Source: JBBIPA01 sp037443085 (GTDB lineage: Bacteria > Chloroflexota > Dehalococcoidia > GIF9 > UBA5629). Taken from it: 26,452 nt of DNA. The stretch covers positions 1 to 26,452 of the forward strand of contig JBBIPA010000029.1 in the NCBI GenBank assembly GCA_037443085.1. Reading direction: 5' to 3'. Shown here piece by piece: positions 15,663-23,806 of this stretch. A program made the position numbers and the translations under genes. Below the pieces are notes generated by a model. That model was not told the DNA's origin. It did not search any database and worked only from the letters and a program-made list of their open reading frames with translations. Numbering within the stretch: position 1 is the stretch's first letter; every line of letters starts with the position of its first letter.

Positions 15663-16709
15663 ATGAAATACTCTAATAAAGGTAATGGAAATAGCAGGCC
15701 AGAGGCAGAAGCTGACCATAAGCTGAGGGTGTACGCTGACATTACTCAGTTGATAGCCAGCCCGCAGAACCCCACGCCTTTAGTCCGGCTAAACAAAATC
15801 AACCGGGGCAGAGACCTGGAGCTTTATCTCAAGCTGGAACGGTACAATCCTTTTGGCTCGATTAAGGACCGGATTGCTCTGGAGATGCTGAAGAGGCTGG
15901 AAGTGGGCAATAGAAACGTGGTCGAGCCGTCATCGGGCAATACCGGCATTGCCCTGACTAGCATTGCCAATGCCCTGGACATTCCCGTGGAAATAGCCAT
16001 ACCCACTGAGGCGCCCGAAGAGAAAAAGGTGATGCTGAGGTTCCTGGGGGCTAAACTGTGGGAAGCCGATGATGACCTGTGCCCTCGTTTTCCCAATGAG
16101 GGAGCCAGGGGACTGGTCAACTCCCTGGTGAAAAGCCCGGCGACCAGTTCTCAGTATATTAGTCCCAACCAGTATGAGAACGAGCTTAATGTCCAGGCTC
16201 ACTTCAACAATACCGGCCCGGAAATATGGCGGCAGACACAGGGTAAAATCACTCATTTCTTTGCCGGTTTCGGCACCTGCGGCACCATAACCGGCGTCGG
16301 CCGCTTTCTGAAACAACAGAATCCTGACATAAAAGTTATCGGCGTGGAGCCAGCCTCACCCCATCACAAACTGCCGGGCATGAAGAGGATTACCGGCCTC
16401 GATGACAGCCTGGTACCCAAAATCCTGGACCGTTACATCGTAGACGATAGTGTCGAGGTCAGCGATGAAGATGCCTATCGCACTGCCATCGAGCTGGCCA
16501 GGAAAGATGGCATTCCCGTAGGACCGACCACGGGAGCGATACTGTATGTTGCCCTGAAATATGCCAGGTTGACCAGTGGGCTGGCGGTAGTGATTTCACC
16601 CGATGACGCCTTCAAATATACCAGCCTCTACCGTGATATCGTGGAGGCGGAATCTCCCAAGGCTCAGCACCCCGATGCCGATTACAGCACCACCCACGCT
16701 CACTGTTGA
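15663..16709 (+). CDS. PLP-dependent cysteine synthase, CysM/O-phosphoserine sulfhydrylase-like
   Basis: A fold-type II PLP enzyme that would make cysteine from an activated serine and sulfide (or a sulfur carrier). The 348-residue protein has a PLP lysine in NPFGSIKDR, the substrate loop EPSSGNTGIAL, the phosphate-binding GFGTCGTITGVGRFL and a late PVGPTTGA. The stretches ITHFFAGFGTCGT and DDAFKYTSLY resemble the mycobacterial CysM group, which uses O-phosphoserine, more than standard CysK. The exact donor is not proven. The N-terminal 30 residues are polar and extra. The ATG at 15663 is five bases after GGAGG; a GTG at 15657 lies inside that site. No cysE or thiocarboxylate carrier gene is nearby. 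Confidence 0.85.
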   Translation: MKYSNKGNGNSRPEAEADHKLRVYADITQLIASPQNPTPLVRLNKINRGRDLELYLKLERYNPFGSIKDRIALEMLKRLEVGNRNVVEPSSGNTGIALTSIANALDIPVEIAIPTEAPEEKKVMLRFLGAKLWEADDDLCPRFPNEGARGLVNSLVKSPATSSQYISPNQYENELNVQAHFNNTGPEIWRQTQGKITHFFAGFGTCGTITGVGRFLKQQNPDIKVIGVEPASPHHKLPGMKRITGLDDSLVPKILDRYIVDDSVEVSDEDAYRTAIELARKDGIPVGPTTGAILYVALKYARLTSGLAVVISPDDAFKYTSLYRDIVEAESPKAQHPDADYSTTHAHC

Positions 16710-16790
16710 GACGGCCACAATTACCTCGGAAAACCTGTACTAATCCCTCTTTCTTTCTGCTAAACTAGTGCCAGTGGTGGCAGCGGTCGC

Positions 16791-17222
16791 ATGAAAGAAA
16801 GGCTGTGCAATCTATTCGAAGCGTGCCAGAGTCCTGAGGCACCTTTATGTCCCGTTCAAGAAAGCACAGTAAAGAGAGGGGTGTGGTATCCCGATGAACC
16901 GATTTGCCAGGCGGAACAATTCCAGGAGATATCCTGGATTAAGAAGCAGCAGCAGATAGCCGCACTCAAACTGACCACGGAAGACGGCTTCTTTACAGTG
17001 AGGATGCTGGAGGCGATACGTGTGGTCAGCAGCAACCTGAAAGGGGCCGACCCCGACGACCCCCATGCCGAATCGAAATGGCTCAAACAGCGCAGCGAAA
17101 AACGTGCCGCCGCCTCGGAAAAGAGACGACTTAAACAGCAGAAAGTACCCACCAAAAAGAAGACAATTCCCCGACCAGCAAAAAGAAAAGGCATCAAAAC
17201 ACCAACGCTGTTTAAACTGTAA
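16791..17222 (+). CDS. Unrecognised Cys-containing small protein with basic tail
   Basis: 143 residues, no family recognised. The N-terminal half holds four cysteines at 6, 12, 20 and 39 in the context CNLFEACQ, APLCPVQ and YPDEPICQ. It also has the motif GVWYPDEP and an amphipathic stretch (EISWIKKQQQIAAL). This spacing could bind a metal or Fe-S cluster. The segment at about 58-80 (TTEDGFFTVRML) is well ordered. From about 95 to 140 it is rich in Lys and Arg, as in a nucleic-acid-binding or disordered tail. The start ATG has only a weak GGTGG upstream. It is convergent with hypE, two bases between stops. Composition and codon use look like a real gene. Confidence 0.68.
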   Translation: MKERLCNLFEACQSPEAPLCPVQESTVKRGVWYPDEPICQAEQFQEISWIKKQQQIAALKLTTEDGFFTVRMLEAIRVVSSNLKGADPDDPHAESKWLKQRSEKRAAASEKRRLKQQKVPTKKKTIPRPAKRKGIKTPTLFKL

Positions 17223-17224
17223 AT

Positions 17225-18229
17225 TTAGCATATCCTGGGCAATAGCTCCCCGCTGAGCATATCCACGATGCGCGAGGCACCCAGCCGGGTGTTCATCACC
17301 ACCTTACCCTTGTTCTCGGCAGTGACTTCGCCGATGACCGCAGCATTACCGCCATAGCAGTCCTGCTTCATCTTTGTCAGCACTCTGTCCGCCTCTCCGC
17401 CATCAACGATGGCTACCAGCTTGCCTTCGTTGGCCACGTAGAGCGGGTCAAAGCCGAGAAGCTCACAGGCACCGCGAACACCGTTGTGAATCGGTATTTT
17501 GTCCTCTGCTATCCTGATGCCCACGCTGGATTGCCGGGCAATTTCATTGAGCGTGGTTGCCAGACCACCGCGCGTGGGGTCGCGGAGGACATGAATAGCC
17601 TGAGAAATTTCCAGCATCTGGGCTACCATGTTATTCAACGGTGCGCAGTCGCTGGGCACCGGCACCGAGAACTGCAATCCCTGGCGCTGGCTGAGCACGG
17701 CAATGCCATGGTCGCCGATGGTGCCGCTTACAAGCACCTTGTCACCCACTTTGGCATTGGCTCCGGAAATATTCACGCCCGGCGGCACCACACCGATGCC
17801 GGCGGTGTTCACAAATAGTTTATCGGCACTGCCGCGATTAACCACCTTGGTATCGCCGGTGATAATCTGCACTCCGGCTTCATCGGCAGCGGCTTTAATC
17901 GACTTTATCACCCTGTCCAGCTCGCTTACCAGCAAGCCCTCTTCGATTATCAGGGCGAGGCTCAAATACAGAGGTTTAGCGCCGTTCATCGCCAGGTCGT
18001 TTACCGTGCCGCAGACGGCGAGTCTGCCAATATCGCCGCCGGGGAAGAAGATGGGGCTGACCACGTAGCTATCGGTAGTGAAGGCCAGTCGCCCTTTCAG
18101 CTCGAACACCGCTGAGTCATCGAGCCTGGCCAGCAGCTCATTGCGTAGTGGCTGCAGCAGGTTCTTTTCCACCAGGTCATGGCTCAGCTTACTGCCGCTG
18201 CCATGCGCCAGCAGAATGGTCTCGTTCAT
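17225..18229 (-). CDS. hypE: Hydrogenase maturation protein HypE
   Basis: Accepts the carbamoyl group from HypF on its C-terminal cysteine and dehydrates it with ATP to a thiocyanate, the source of the CN ligands of NiFe hydrogenase. The 334-residue protein is of the PurM/AIR-synthase fold. It shows LAHGSGSK near the start, FTTDSYVVSPIFFPGGDIG near 47-65, GTVNDLAMNGA near 71-81, ITGDTKV near 125-131 and RDPTRGGLATTLNEIA in the second half. It ends in PRIC, the carrier cysteine C334. The frame extends 35 codons up, but the ATG at 18229 overlaps the hypD stop as ATGA, the normal coupling. It is last in the hyp cluster. Confidence 0.96.
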   Translation of the reverse strand: MNETILLAHGSGSKLSHDLVEKNLLQPLRNELLARLDDSAVFELKGRLAFTTDSYVVSPIFFPGGDIGRLAVCGTVNDLAMNGAKPLYLSLALIIEEGLLVSELDRVIKSIKAAADEAGVQIITGDTKVVNRGSADKLFVNTAGIGVVPPGVNISGANAKVGDKVLVSGTIGDHGIAVLSQRQGLQFSVPVPSDCAPLNNMVAQMLEISQAIHVLRDPTRGGLATTLNEIARQSSVGIRIAEDKIPIHNGVRGACELLGFDPLYVANEGKLVAIVDGGEADRVLTKMKQDCYGGNAAVIGEVTAENKGKVVMNTRLGASRIVDMLSGELLPRIC

Positions 18230-19314
18230 ACCCCGTCTCCGTACATATAATGGGCAGCGCAGGCGCCTTCCGAGGAGACCATGCAGGGACCGACGGGATT
18301 CTCCGGCGTGCAGACCTTGCGGAACAGCTTGCAATCGGCAGGTGTTTTCACGCCGCGGAGGATATCGCCGCAGATACAGCCCTTTGCCTCACGCACCGGC
18401 TCCAGAGTCAGAGGAAAAGCAAGAGCAGCGTCAAAACGCTCATAGGCTTTTCTCAGCTTCAGACCGCTGCCCGGTATCTCGCCGATGCCGCGCCAGCCTG
18501 CCTTATCCGCTTCATATACCCGGTCGATAAGCTGTAGCGCCGTTACATTGCCTTCGGGCTTCACGCCGCGGCGATAGGCTATCTCCACCTGCGGCTTGCC
18601 CGTCTCAATTTGCTCCACCAGCATGGCTACGGTAAGCAAGATATCCAGCGCCTCGAAACCTGAAACCACGCAGGCAACGCCGTAGTCCCGCGGGATAAAC
18701 CCATAGGGACGGGAGCCGATGATGGCGCTGACATGCCCGGGGCAGACGATGCCGTCCAGCTTGATTTCGCCGAGGTCAAGAAGCGATTTCATCACCGGCG
18801 GGCATAGCTTGAGCAGACAGAGCACGTAGAAATTTCTCAGCTTTTCCGCCTCTGCCTGCAGAATGGCGGCGGCGATGGTGGGGGCGGTGGTCTCAAAGCC
18901 GATGCCGATGAAGATGATCGACTTGCCGGGATTGTCGCGGGCGATTTGTCGGGCATCCTGCGTGGAGTAGACGATGCGGATGTCTCCACCCTGCGCCCTG
19001 GCTTGCTGCAGGCTGGAATAGCTGCCGGGCACCTTCAGCATATCGCCGAAGGTGGTGATGATGACATCAGGCAGCCGCGCCAGGGCGATAGCCCTATCGA
19101 TATCGGCATTGGCGGTGACGCAGACGGGACAGCCGGGACCGGAGAGCATTTCGATAGTGGGCGGGAGGAGCTGGCGGAGGCCGTTTTTCATAATGGCCAC
19201 GGTATGACCGCCGCAGAACTCCATCAGCCTGACCGGACGGGTGGACAGATGCTCTATCCGCTTCACCAGCTTCTTGCCCAGCTCCGGGTCACGGTATTCG
19301 TCAATAAATTTCAT
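18226..19314 (-). CDS. hypD: Hydrogenase maturation protein HypD
   Basis: With HypC it forms the scaffold on which the Fe(CN)2CO group is built. The 362-residue protein has its 4Fe-4S and active-site motifs: EFCGGHT with C34, GPGCPVC with C62 and C65, GFETTAP near the middle, CPGHVSAIIG, and the C-terminal cysteine-rich GCICGDILRG with later CKLF, CTPENPVGPCMVSSEGAC. All cysteines expected of HypD are visible. The ATG follows directly on the TAG of the TPR gene, and the stop overlaps the hypE start, so the three are translated in sequence. Confidence 0.97.
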   Translation of the reverse strand: MKFIDEYRDPELGKKLVKRIEHLSTRPVRLMEFCGGHTVAIMKNGLRQLLPPTIEMLSGPGCPVCVTANADIDRAIALARLPDVIITTFGDMLKVPGSYSSLQQARAQGGDIRIVYSTQDARQIARDNPGKSIIFIGIGFETTAPTIAAAILQAEAEKLRNFYVLCLLKLCPPVMKSLLDLGEIKLDGIVCPGHVSAIIGSRPYGFIPRDYGVACVVSGFEALDILLTVAMLVEQIETGKPQVEIAYRRGVKPEGNVTALQLIDRVYEADKAGWRGIGEIPGSGLKLRKAYERFDAALAFPLTLEPVREAKGCICGDILRGVKTPADCKLFRKVCTPENPVGPCMVSSEGACAAHYMYGDGV

Positions 19315-20565
19315 CTATTGCTTCTTTAGCTGCTCCAGGAGCTGCTTGGCCTTGGCAGTAGTATCGGAAGGCGACGACAGCTTAAGGAACATTTCCAGGT
19401 CGGCAATCGCCTCAGCCTTTTTCCTTAGTGCATTATAGGCCACGGCGCGAAGGTTGTAGGCTTCAGCGTTATTGGGTTCTAAATCAATCGCCCGGCTGTA
19501 ATCCGCAATAGCCTTCTCATACTCCCTTTTGTCCTTAGAATACTCAGCTCTGACCATGTAAATATGCCCTCTGTTGACATAAGCCTCGGTAAAACCACTG
19601 TCCAACTCTATGGTCTTGTTAAAATCGTCAAGCGCTTTATTGAAGTCGCCTCTATAATACAGCGCCAGACCGCGGCGATAGTACACTTCCAGATAATTTG
19701 GCTCCAGGTCTATCGCCCTGGTGAAATCGGTAACCGCCTGGGCATACTTCCCCCGCTGCAAATACACCGCACCGCGGTTGTTATAGGCCTGGGCATAATC
19801 AGGTGCCAGCTCTATTGCCTTGTTATAGTTGGCAAAGGCTTTTTCAAAGTCGTTGAGCAACTCATAGGTATTGCCCAGATTTTTATAAGCCTGTGCATAG
19901 TCAGGCACCAGCTCGATGGCTTTGTTGAAATCGCCGATGGCCAGGTCGTATTTGCGTTTCTTGGCATAGCTGACCCCGCGGTTGTTGAATGCCTGGGCGA
20001 ATTCAGAGTCTAACTGCGTCGCTCTGGTATAATCGGCAATCGCTTTGTCCAAATCATCGATAATATCGTAGTAAATGCCACGGTAGTAGTAAACCTGCTT
20101 GTAGTCAGGGGCCATTTTTATCGCCCGGTTATAGTCGGAGAGCGCCCTGTCATTTTGCCCGCTGAGGAAGTAAGCATAGCCGCGCTGGCTATACGGTTTG
20201 ACACTGCCGGGCTCCAGCTCAATCGCCTTGCTGTAATCGGCAATTGCTTTACCAATATCGCCTTTAAATAAATAGACATTGCCGCGGTCGCCATAGGTGC
20301 TGCCATTGGTTGGCTCCAGCTCTATCGCCCTGGTAAAGGCAGCCAGGGCATCATCGTATTTTCCCTTGTTGACCAGCTCGAAGCCCAGCTCCAGTAGTTG
20401 TTTTGCCGTCAGGTTCGCCAGTGGGGAAGGAGCAGGTGATGGGACCGGGGTAGGAGCAGGAGCCGGAGCCGGTTTTGGTGATGCTGGCGCAGTGCTCGGC
20501 TGGCAACCCAGTGCCGGCAGTAAGACAAGCATTAAAGCGATAACGCACAATATCAGTTTTTTAAT
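19315..20565 (-). CDS. TPR-repeat lipoprotein within the hyp cluster
   Basis: A 416-residue protein of about ten 34-residue tetratricopeptide repeats (consensus AYxNRGxxY... AIxDYxKAIELxP), a protein-binding scaffold. A Pro/Ala-rich linker of about 30 residues separates it from an N-terminal signal. If read from the ATT at 20565, that signal is (M)KKLILCVIALML with a cysteine after PALG, a textbook lipoprotein signal. AGGAGG at 20579-20574 stands eight bases before this ATT. The first conventional start, TTG at 20550, lacks the lysines and a ribosome site. A six-residue insertion lies in repeat nine. It sits between hypC and hypD. A role in hydrogenase assembly is only inferred from location. 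Confidence 0.85.
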   Translation of the reverse strand: MKKLILCVIALMLVLLPALGCQPSTAPASPKPAPAPAPTPVPSPAPSPLANLTAKQLLELGFELVNKGKYDDALAAFTRAIELEPTNGSTYGDRGNVYLFKGDIGKAIADYSKAIELEPGSVKPYSQRGYAYFLSGQNDRALSDYNRAIKMAPDYKQVYYYRGIYYDIIDDLDKAIADYTRATQLDSEFAQAFNNRGVSYAKKRKYDLAIGDFNKAIELVPDYAQAYKNLGNTYELLNDFEKAFANYNKAIELAPDYAQAYNNRGAVYLQRGKYAQAVTDFTRAIDLEPNYLEVYYRRGLALYYRGDFNKALDDFNKTIELDSGFTEAYVNRGHIYMVRAEYSKDKREYEKAIADYSRAIDLEPNNAEAYNLRAVAYNALRKKAEAIADLEMFLKLSSPSDTTAKAKQLLEQLKKQ

Positions 20566-20573
20566 CTCAGTGA

Positions 20574-20579
20574 CCTCCT
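20574..20579 (-). promoter_or_regulatory. Shine-Dalgarno pointing to an ATT start
   Basis: AGGAGG on the - strand is followed after eight bases by ATT (20565-20563), then AAA AAA. No ATG, GTG or TTG occurs at a proper distance in the reading frame of the TPR gene. This supports ATT, a known rare initiator (as in infC), as the start. Confidence 0.55.
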
Positions 20580-20622
20580 ATAAATTTCTACCTCCACCAC
20601 CTTCTACCCCCCCATTCCAAAT

Positions 20623-20859
20623 TCAAATATTCAAATTTCCTTCTTCCAATCTGGCCATTTCCTGGAATATCTTCAAGGTCTCCTCGGCCTCGGCTTCATC
20701 AACGACGCTGATAGCATAGCCGGTGTGGAGCAACACATAATCACCGACATCAGCTTCGGGGGTGAGCGCCAAACTGACGCGGCGTTTCACGCCGCCGATG
20801 TCCACTTCAGCCTCATCACCCTGTTTGGATATCACCTGCACTGGAACCGCAAGACACAT
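20623..20859 (-). CDS. hypC: Hydrogenase maturation chaperone HypC
   Basis: A 78-residue chaperone that carries the iron centre with HypD and delivers it to the hydrogenase large subunit. It starts MCLAVPVQV, with the essential Cys2, followed by a small beta-barrel region (EVDIGGVKRRVSL, VGDYVLLHTGYAI) and the usual acidic C-terminal helix. The length is normal. No ribosome site precedes the ATG, while a promoter lies so close upstream that the message would be nearly leaderless. The TPR gene follows after about 57 bases. Confidence 0.95.
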   Translation of the reverse strand: MCLAVPVQVISKQGDEAEVDIGGVKRRVSLALTPEADVGDYVLLHTGYAISVVDEAEAEETLKIFQEMARLEEGNLNI

Positions 20860-20867
20860 AACGGATT

Positions 20868-20897
20868 ATTGTAATACCTTCCTGTACTATTTTACAA
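20868..20897 (-). promoter_or_regulatory. Promoter for hypC-TPR-hypD-hypE, close to the start codon
   Basis: On the - strand, TTGTAA (20897-20892), an 18-base spacer and TACAAT (20873-20868). Only eight bases separate the -10 box from the hypC ATG, so transcription would start zero to two bases before it. Confidence 0.5.
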
Positions 20898-20983
20898 ACA
20901 GGAGACCCATCCTGTACCACCCCACTAATCCTACCACCCAAATCGCAAATTCAAATCTTAAACCCATCCCCGTCACCCCCACC

Positions 20984-21125
20984 GTCATTGCGAGCGTAGC
21001 GTGGCAATCCCTTCACCACACCATACCTTCCCATCTTATTTCAGTGATTGGTGCTGGTGTGGGGTCACCATTCGGCTTCCGTGAAGCGATGGCCACGCCC
21101 CGATTTCATCGGAGCTCGCCATGAC
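20984..21125. repeat. Palindromic intergenic repeat, copy C (inverted)
   Basis: A 142-base element with arms GTCATTGCGAG and CTCGCCATGAC. Its reverse complement matches copy D: GGGGCGTGGCCATCGCTTCA followed by CGG-AGCCGAATGG. It lies between hypF and hypC, immediately after the hypF stop, where it may form a strong hairpin in the hypF transcript and separate it from hypC. Confidence 0.85.
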
Positions 21126-21143
21126 GATGAGGAGAGTGACTCT

Positions 21144-23450
21144 TCATCGGGCAAAATGAGCCACCACTGCCTGCCCCAGGGAGATGCCGCCGTCGTTGCA
21201 GGGCACCTGCTTATGGGTCATTGCGGTAAAGCCGGCGTCCTCCAGCAGAGGCACCACTTTCCTCAACAGCAGCCGGTTCTGAAACACTCCCCCGCTGAGA
21301 GCCACCTGCCTGATGCCGGTATGCTGAGCCAGCAACTGGCACATCTCAGTAATCATTTGAGCGACCGTATCATGGAACCTGGCTGATACCAGGCTGCTGG
21401 TCACGCCCTGCAACACGTCGTTGACCACAGCAGCCATCAGCTCTTTCAATTGCATAACAAATATCCCGTTTTGCTCAGCAATGACATACGGGTAATGCTT
21501 ATTGCCCTCCTGCTCATCAACTTCATACGCCGCCATCTCCAGCTCTACTGCCGCCTGGGCTTCATAGTCGATAATACCCCTGATACCGAGCAGAGCAGAT
21601 ACGGCATCGAACAGCCTCCCCAGGCTCGATGTCAGCGGCGTGTTCAGACCGGTTTGTAGCTGCCGCTTGATGAGGTCAAGCTCAGTAGAGTCGATTTCCT
21701 TCAAAAACTCCAGTCCTGCATCCAGGGTGCTTCCTCCCAGCAGCTTGAGCAGGTAGCCGATGGCGATGCGATACGGCTTCTTTATAGCGGCAGCGCCGCC
21801 GGGCAGCGGCAGGTACTCCAGATGCCCCAGCCGCTGGAAACCTTGATAGTCAGCAACCAGAAACTCGCCACCCCAGATACGCCCATCGCTGCCGTAGCCG
21901 GTGCCATCCAGCGCCACGCCAATAACCGGAGCCTCGATGTTATTATCCACCATGCAGCTCACCACATGGGCATGATGGTGCTGCACTGCCACCGATTTCA
22001 GATTGTTCTGCCGGCTCACCAGCTCCAGGGCAAACTTGGTGGGCAGGTACTCGGGATGAAGGTCATAGGCAATCACCTCAGGCTCGATGCGGAATAGCTT
22101 TTTATACAGTCCGATAGTATTCTCGAAATGCTCCAGCGTCTCCAGGTTCTCCATGTCACCGATATGCTGGCTGACGAAGGCATAATTGTCCCGGGTGAGG
22201 CAGAAGGTATTCTTCTCCTCGGCGCCGCAGGCGAGTATCTGCTGGGACTGGAAAGGCAGGCGGATGGGAAAGGGGGCATAACCCCGTGCCCGGCGCAGCA
22301 TCTGCGTTTCTCCAGCCTCCACCATGGTGACGCTGTCATCATAGCGGGCGTAGATATCCCGGTTGTGCACCAGGAAATAGTCGGCGATACCGGCAAGGCG
22401 CCGCAACGCCTCGTCATTATCCCTGGCGATAGGCTCCTCGCTGATATTGCCGCTGGTCATCACCAGGGGCAGCCCGGTTTCCCGGAGCAGCAGATGGTGC
22501 AGCGGAGTATAGGGCAGCATCATGCCCAGATACCTGACACTTGGCGCTACCGCCGGGCATATCGCTGTATTTCGCTTCCAGGGCAGCAGCACGATGGGAC
22601 TTGCCGGCGAGGTAAGCAGCTTTTCCTCAGCTTCAGATATCTCACAGTATTTTCTGGCTTCCTTCATATCCGCCACCATGATGGCGAAGGGTTTGAACTG
22701 GCGTCTTTTGCGCTGCCGCAAACGCTGCACCGCCTGCTGGCTGGTAGCGTCGCAGGCTAACAAAAATCCTCCCAGCCCCTTCACCGCCACAATCTTGCCC
22801 TCGTGGAGCAGTTGGCTGGCAGCAGCGATGACGTCGGGAACGGCGACGGTCTTGCCGTCAGCATCGAGCAGTTCCAATTGGGGACCACATACCGGGCAGG
22901 CATTGGGCTGAGCGTGAAAGCGGCGGTCCAGGGGGTTATCGTATTCCGCCTGGCAGGCAGGGCACATGGTGAAGGCGCGCATGGTGGTGCGGGGACGGTC
23001 ATAGGGGATATCCTCGATGATGGTGAAGCGGGGACCGCAGTTGGTGCAGTTGGTGAAGGAGTAGCGGTGGCGCCGGTCAGAGGGCTTGACGATTTCCTGA
23101 AAACAGGGCAGGCAGGTGGCGATATCCGGCGAGATGAGCTGGTACCTGTCCTCCTCGGCAATGCTGTGGCGGATCTGGAACGATTCATAGCCCTGTGGCA
23201 AGTGGTAGCTGATGGAGACGCTCTCTATACGTGCCAGCGGCGGTGCCTGGTGCTGCAAGTCAGTGTAGAATCGTTCGATGCTGTTCTTTTCGCCCTCGAC
23301 CTCGATTTTGACATCTGCCGAGGTATTGCACACCCAGCCCTTGAGCTTGTGCCTTACCGCCAGTTGATATACAAAAGGGCGAAAACCCACACCCTGGACC
23401 ACGCCCCGGGCGCTGATGCGGGCAAGCGATGACGTACCGGTTTTAGCCAT
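21144..23450 (-). CDS. hypF: Carbamoyltransferase HypF
   Basis: Uses carbamoyl phosphate and ATP to carbamoylate HypE, the first step of CN ligand synthesis. Domains: acylphosphatase (about 8-95) with GVVQGVGFRPFVY from residue 16; two zinc fingers (about 107-185) with four CxxC pairs separated by 18, 24 and 18 residues, exactly the HypF pattern; a YrdC-like domain with KGLGGFLLACDA and RKRRQFKPFAIM; and a Kae1-like domain with VQHHHAH, VALDGTGYG, ALSGGVFQNRLL and NDGGISLGQAV. The ATG at 23450 gives 768 residues and the normal N-terminus. Upstream in-frame codons run through a -10 box and repeat D, so they were dropped. The ATG at 23465 overlaps the -10 box. Confidence 0.95.
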   Translation of the reverse strand: MAKTGTSSLARISARGVVQGVGFRPFVYQLAVRHKLKGWVCNTSADVKIEVEGEKNSIERFYTDLQHQAPPLARIESVSISYHLPQGYESFQIRHSIAEEDRYQLISPDIATCLPCFQEIVKPSDRRHRYSFTNCTNCGPRFTIIEDIPYDRPRTTMRAFTMCPACQAEYDNPLDRRFHAQPNACPVCGPQLELLDADGKTVAVPDVIAAASQLLHEGKIVAVKGLGGFLLACDATSQQAVQRLRQRKRRQFKPFAIMVADMKEARKYCEISEAEEKLLTSPASPIVLLPWKRNTAICPAVAPSVRYLGMMLPYTPLHHLLLRETGLPLVMTSGNISEEPIARDNDEALRRLAGIADYFLVHNRDIYARYDDSVTMVEAGETQMLRRARGYAPFPIRLPFQSQQILACGAEEKNTFCLTRDNYAFVSQHIGDMENLETLEHFENTIGLYKKLFRIEPEVIAYDLHPEYLPTKFALELVSRQNNLKSVAVQHHHAHVVSCMVDNNIEAPVIGVALDGTGYGSDGRIWGGEFLVADYQGFQRLGHLEYLPLPGGAAAIKKPYRIAIGYLLKLLGGSTLDAGLEFLKEIDSTELDLIKRQLQTGLNTPLTSSLGRLFDAVSALLGIRGIIDYEAQAAVELEMAAYEVDEQEGNKHYPYVIAEQNGIFVMQLKELMAAVVNDVLQGVTSSLVSARFHDTVAQMITEMCQLLAQHTGIRQVALSGGVFQNRLLLRKVVPLLEDAGFTAMTHKQVPCNDGGISLGQAVVAHFAR

Positions 23451-23463
23451 GTAAGCAGATTGC

Positions 23464-23493
23464 ATTTTACTTGATGCTGGTGCGAAGGGGCAA
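23464..23493 (-). promoter_or_regulatory. Promoter for hypF, close to the start codon
   Basis: On the - strand, TTGCCC (23493-23488), an 18-base spacer and TAAAAT (23469-23464). The hypF ATG at 23450 begins 13 bases after the -10 box, leaving a leader of about six bases and no Shine-Dalgarno. Confidence 0.45.
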
Positions 23494-23520
23494 AAACAGG
23501 CGGAAGGCAACAAGAAAATT

Positions 23521-23685
23521 ATCATGGCGAGTCCCGACAAAATCGGGGCGTGGCCATCGCTTCACGGGAGCCGAATGGCGACCCTTTCCCCACCCGCACC
23601 AACCCTTGAATTGTGATGGGAAGTGGTAGTGTAGTGAAGGGATCATCACGTCGCCCCGACTGTGTCGGGACTCCTCATGATGACA
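23521..23685. repeat. Palindromic intergenic repeat, copy D
   Basis: A 165-base element beginning ATCATGGCGAGTCCCGAC, containing the CGGGAGCCGAATGGCGACCC block shared with copy A, and ending GGGACTCCTCATGATGACAG. It fills the divergent gap between hypF and the histidine kinase gene. Its right half (GTGTAGTGAAGGGATCATCACGTCG) is nearly identical to the right half of copy E. Confidence 0.85.
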
Positions 23686-23755
23686 GTGTAAGAGATGGAT
23701 TTTGGGATTCAAGTCGGTCGGATATAATTCTCTTTTATTTTGCCTTACTGGGATG

Positions 23756-23761
23756 TATAAT
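23756..23761 (+). promoter_or_regulatory. Possible -10 box for the kinase gene
   Basis: TATAAT with a weak TTTTAT (23733-23738) 17 bases upstream. A second TATAAT at 23723-23728 has no good -35. Either would serve the ATG at 23807. Confidence 0.35.
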
Positions 23762-23806
23762 CGGGATATAGTTTCACGACGCCTACCGCCCACAGCGAGG
23801 TGGCAG

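Noticed and set aside
19315..20460. Regular repetition in the TPR gene, checked as a possible tandem DNA repeat or CRISPR-like array.
   Set aside because: The periodicity is about 102 bases and is explained by 34-residue protein repeats; there are no identical direct repeats with unique spacers.
22803..23432. Antisense open frame of 209 codons over hypF.
   Set aside because: It lies fully opposite the zinc-finger and acylphosphatase domains of hypF and shows no family motif.
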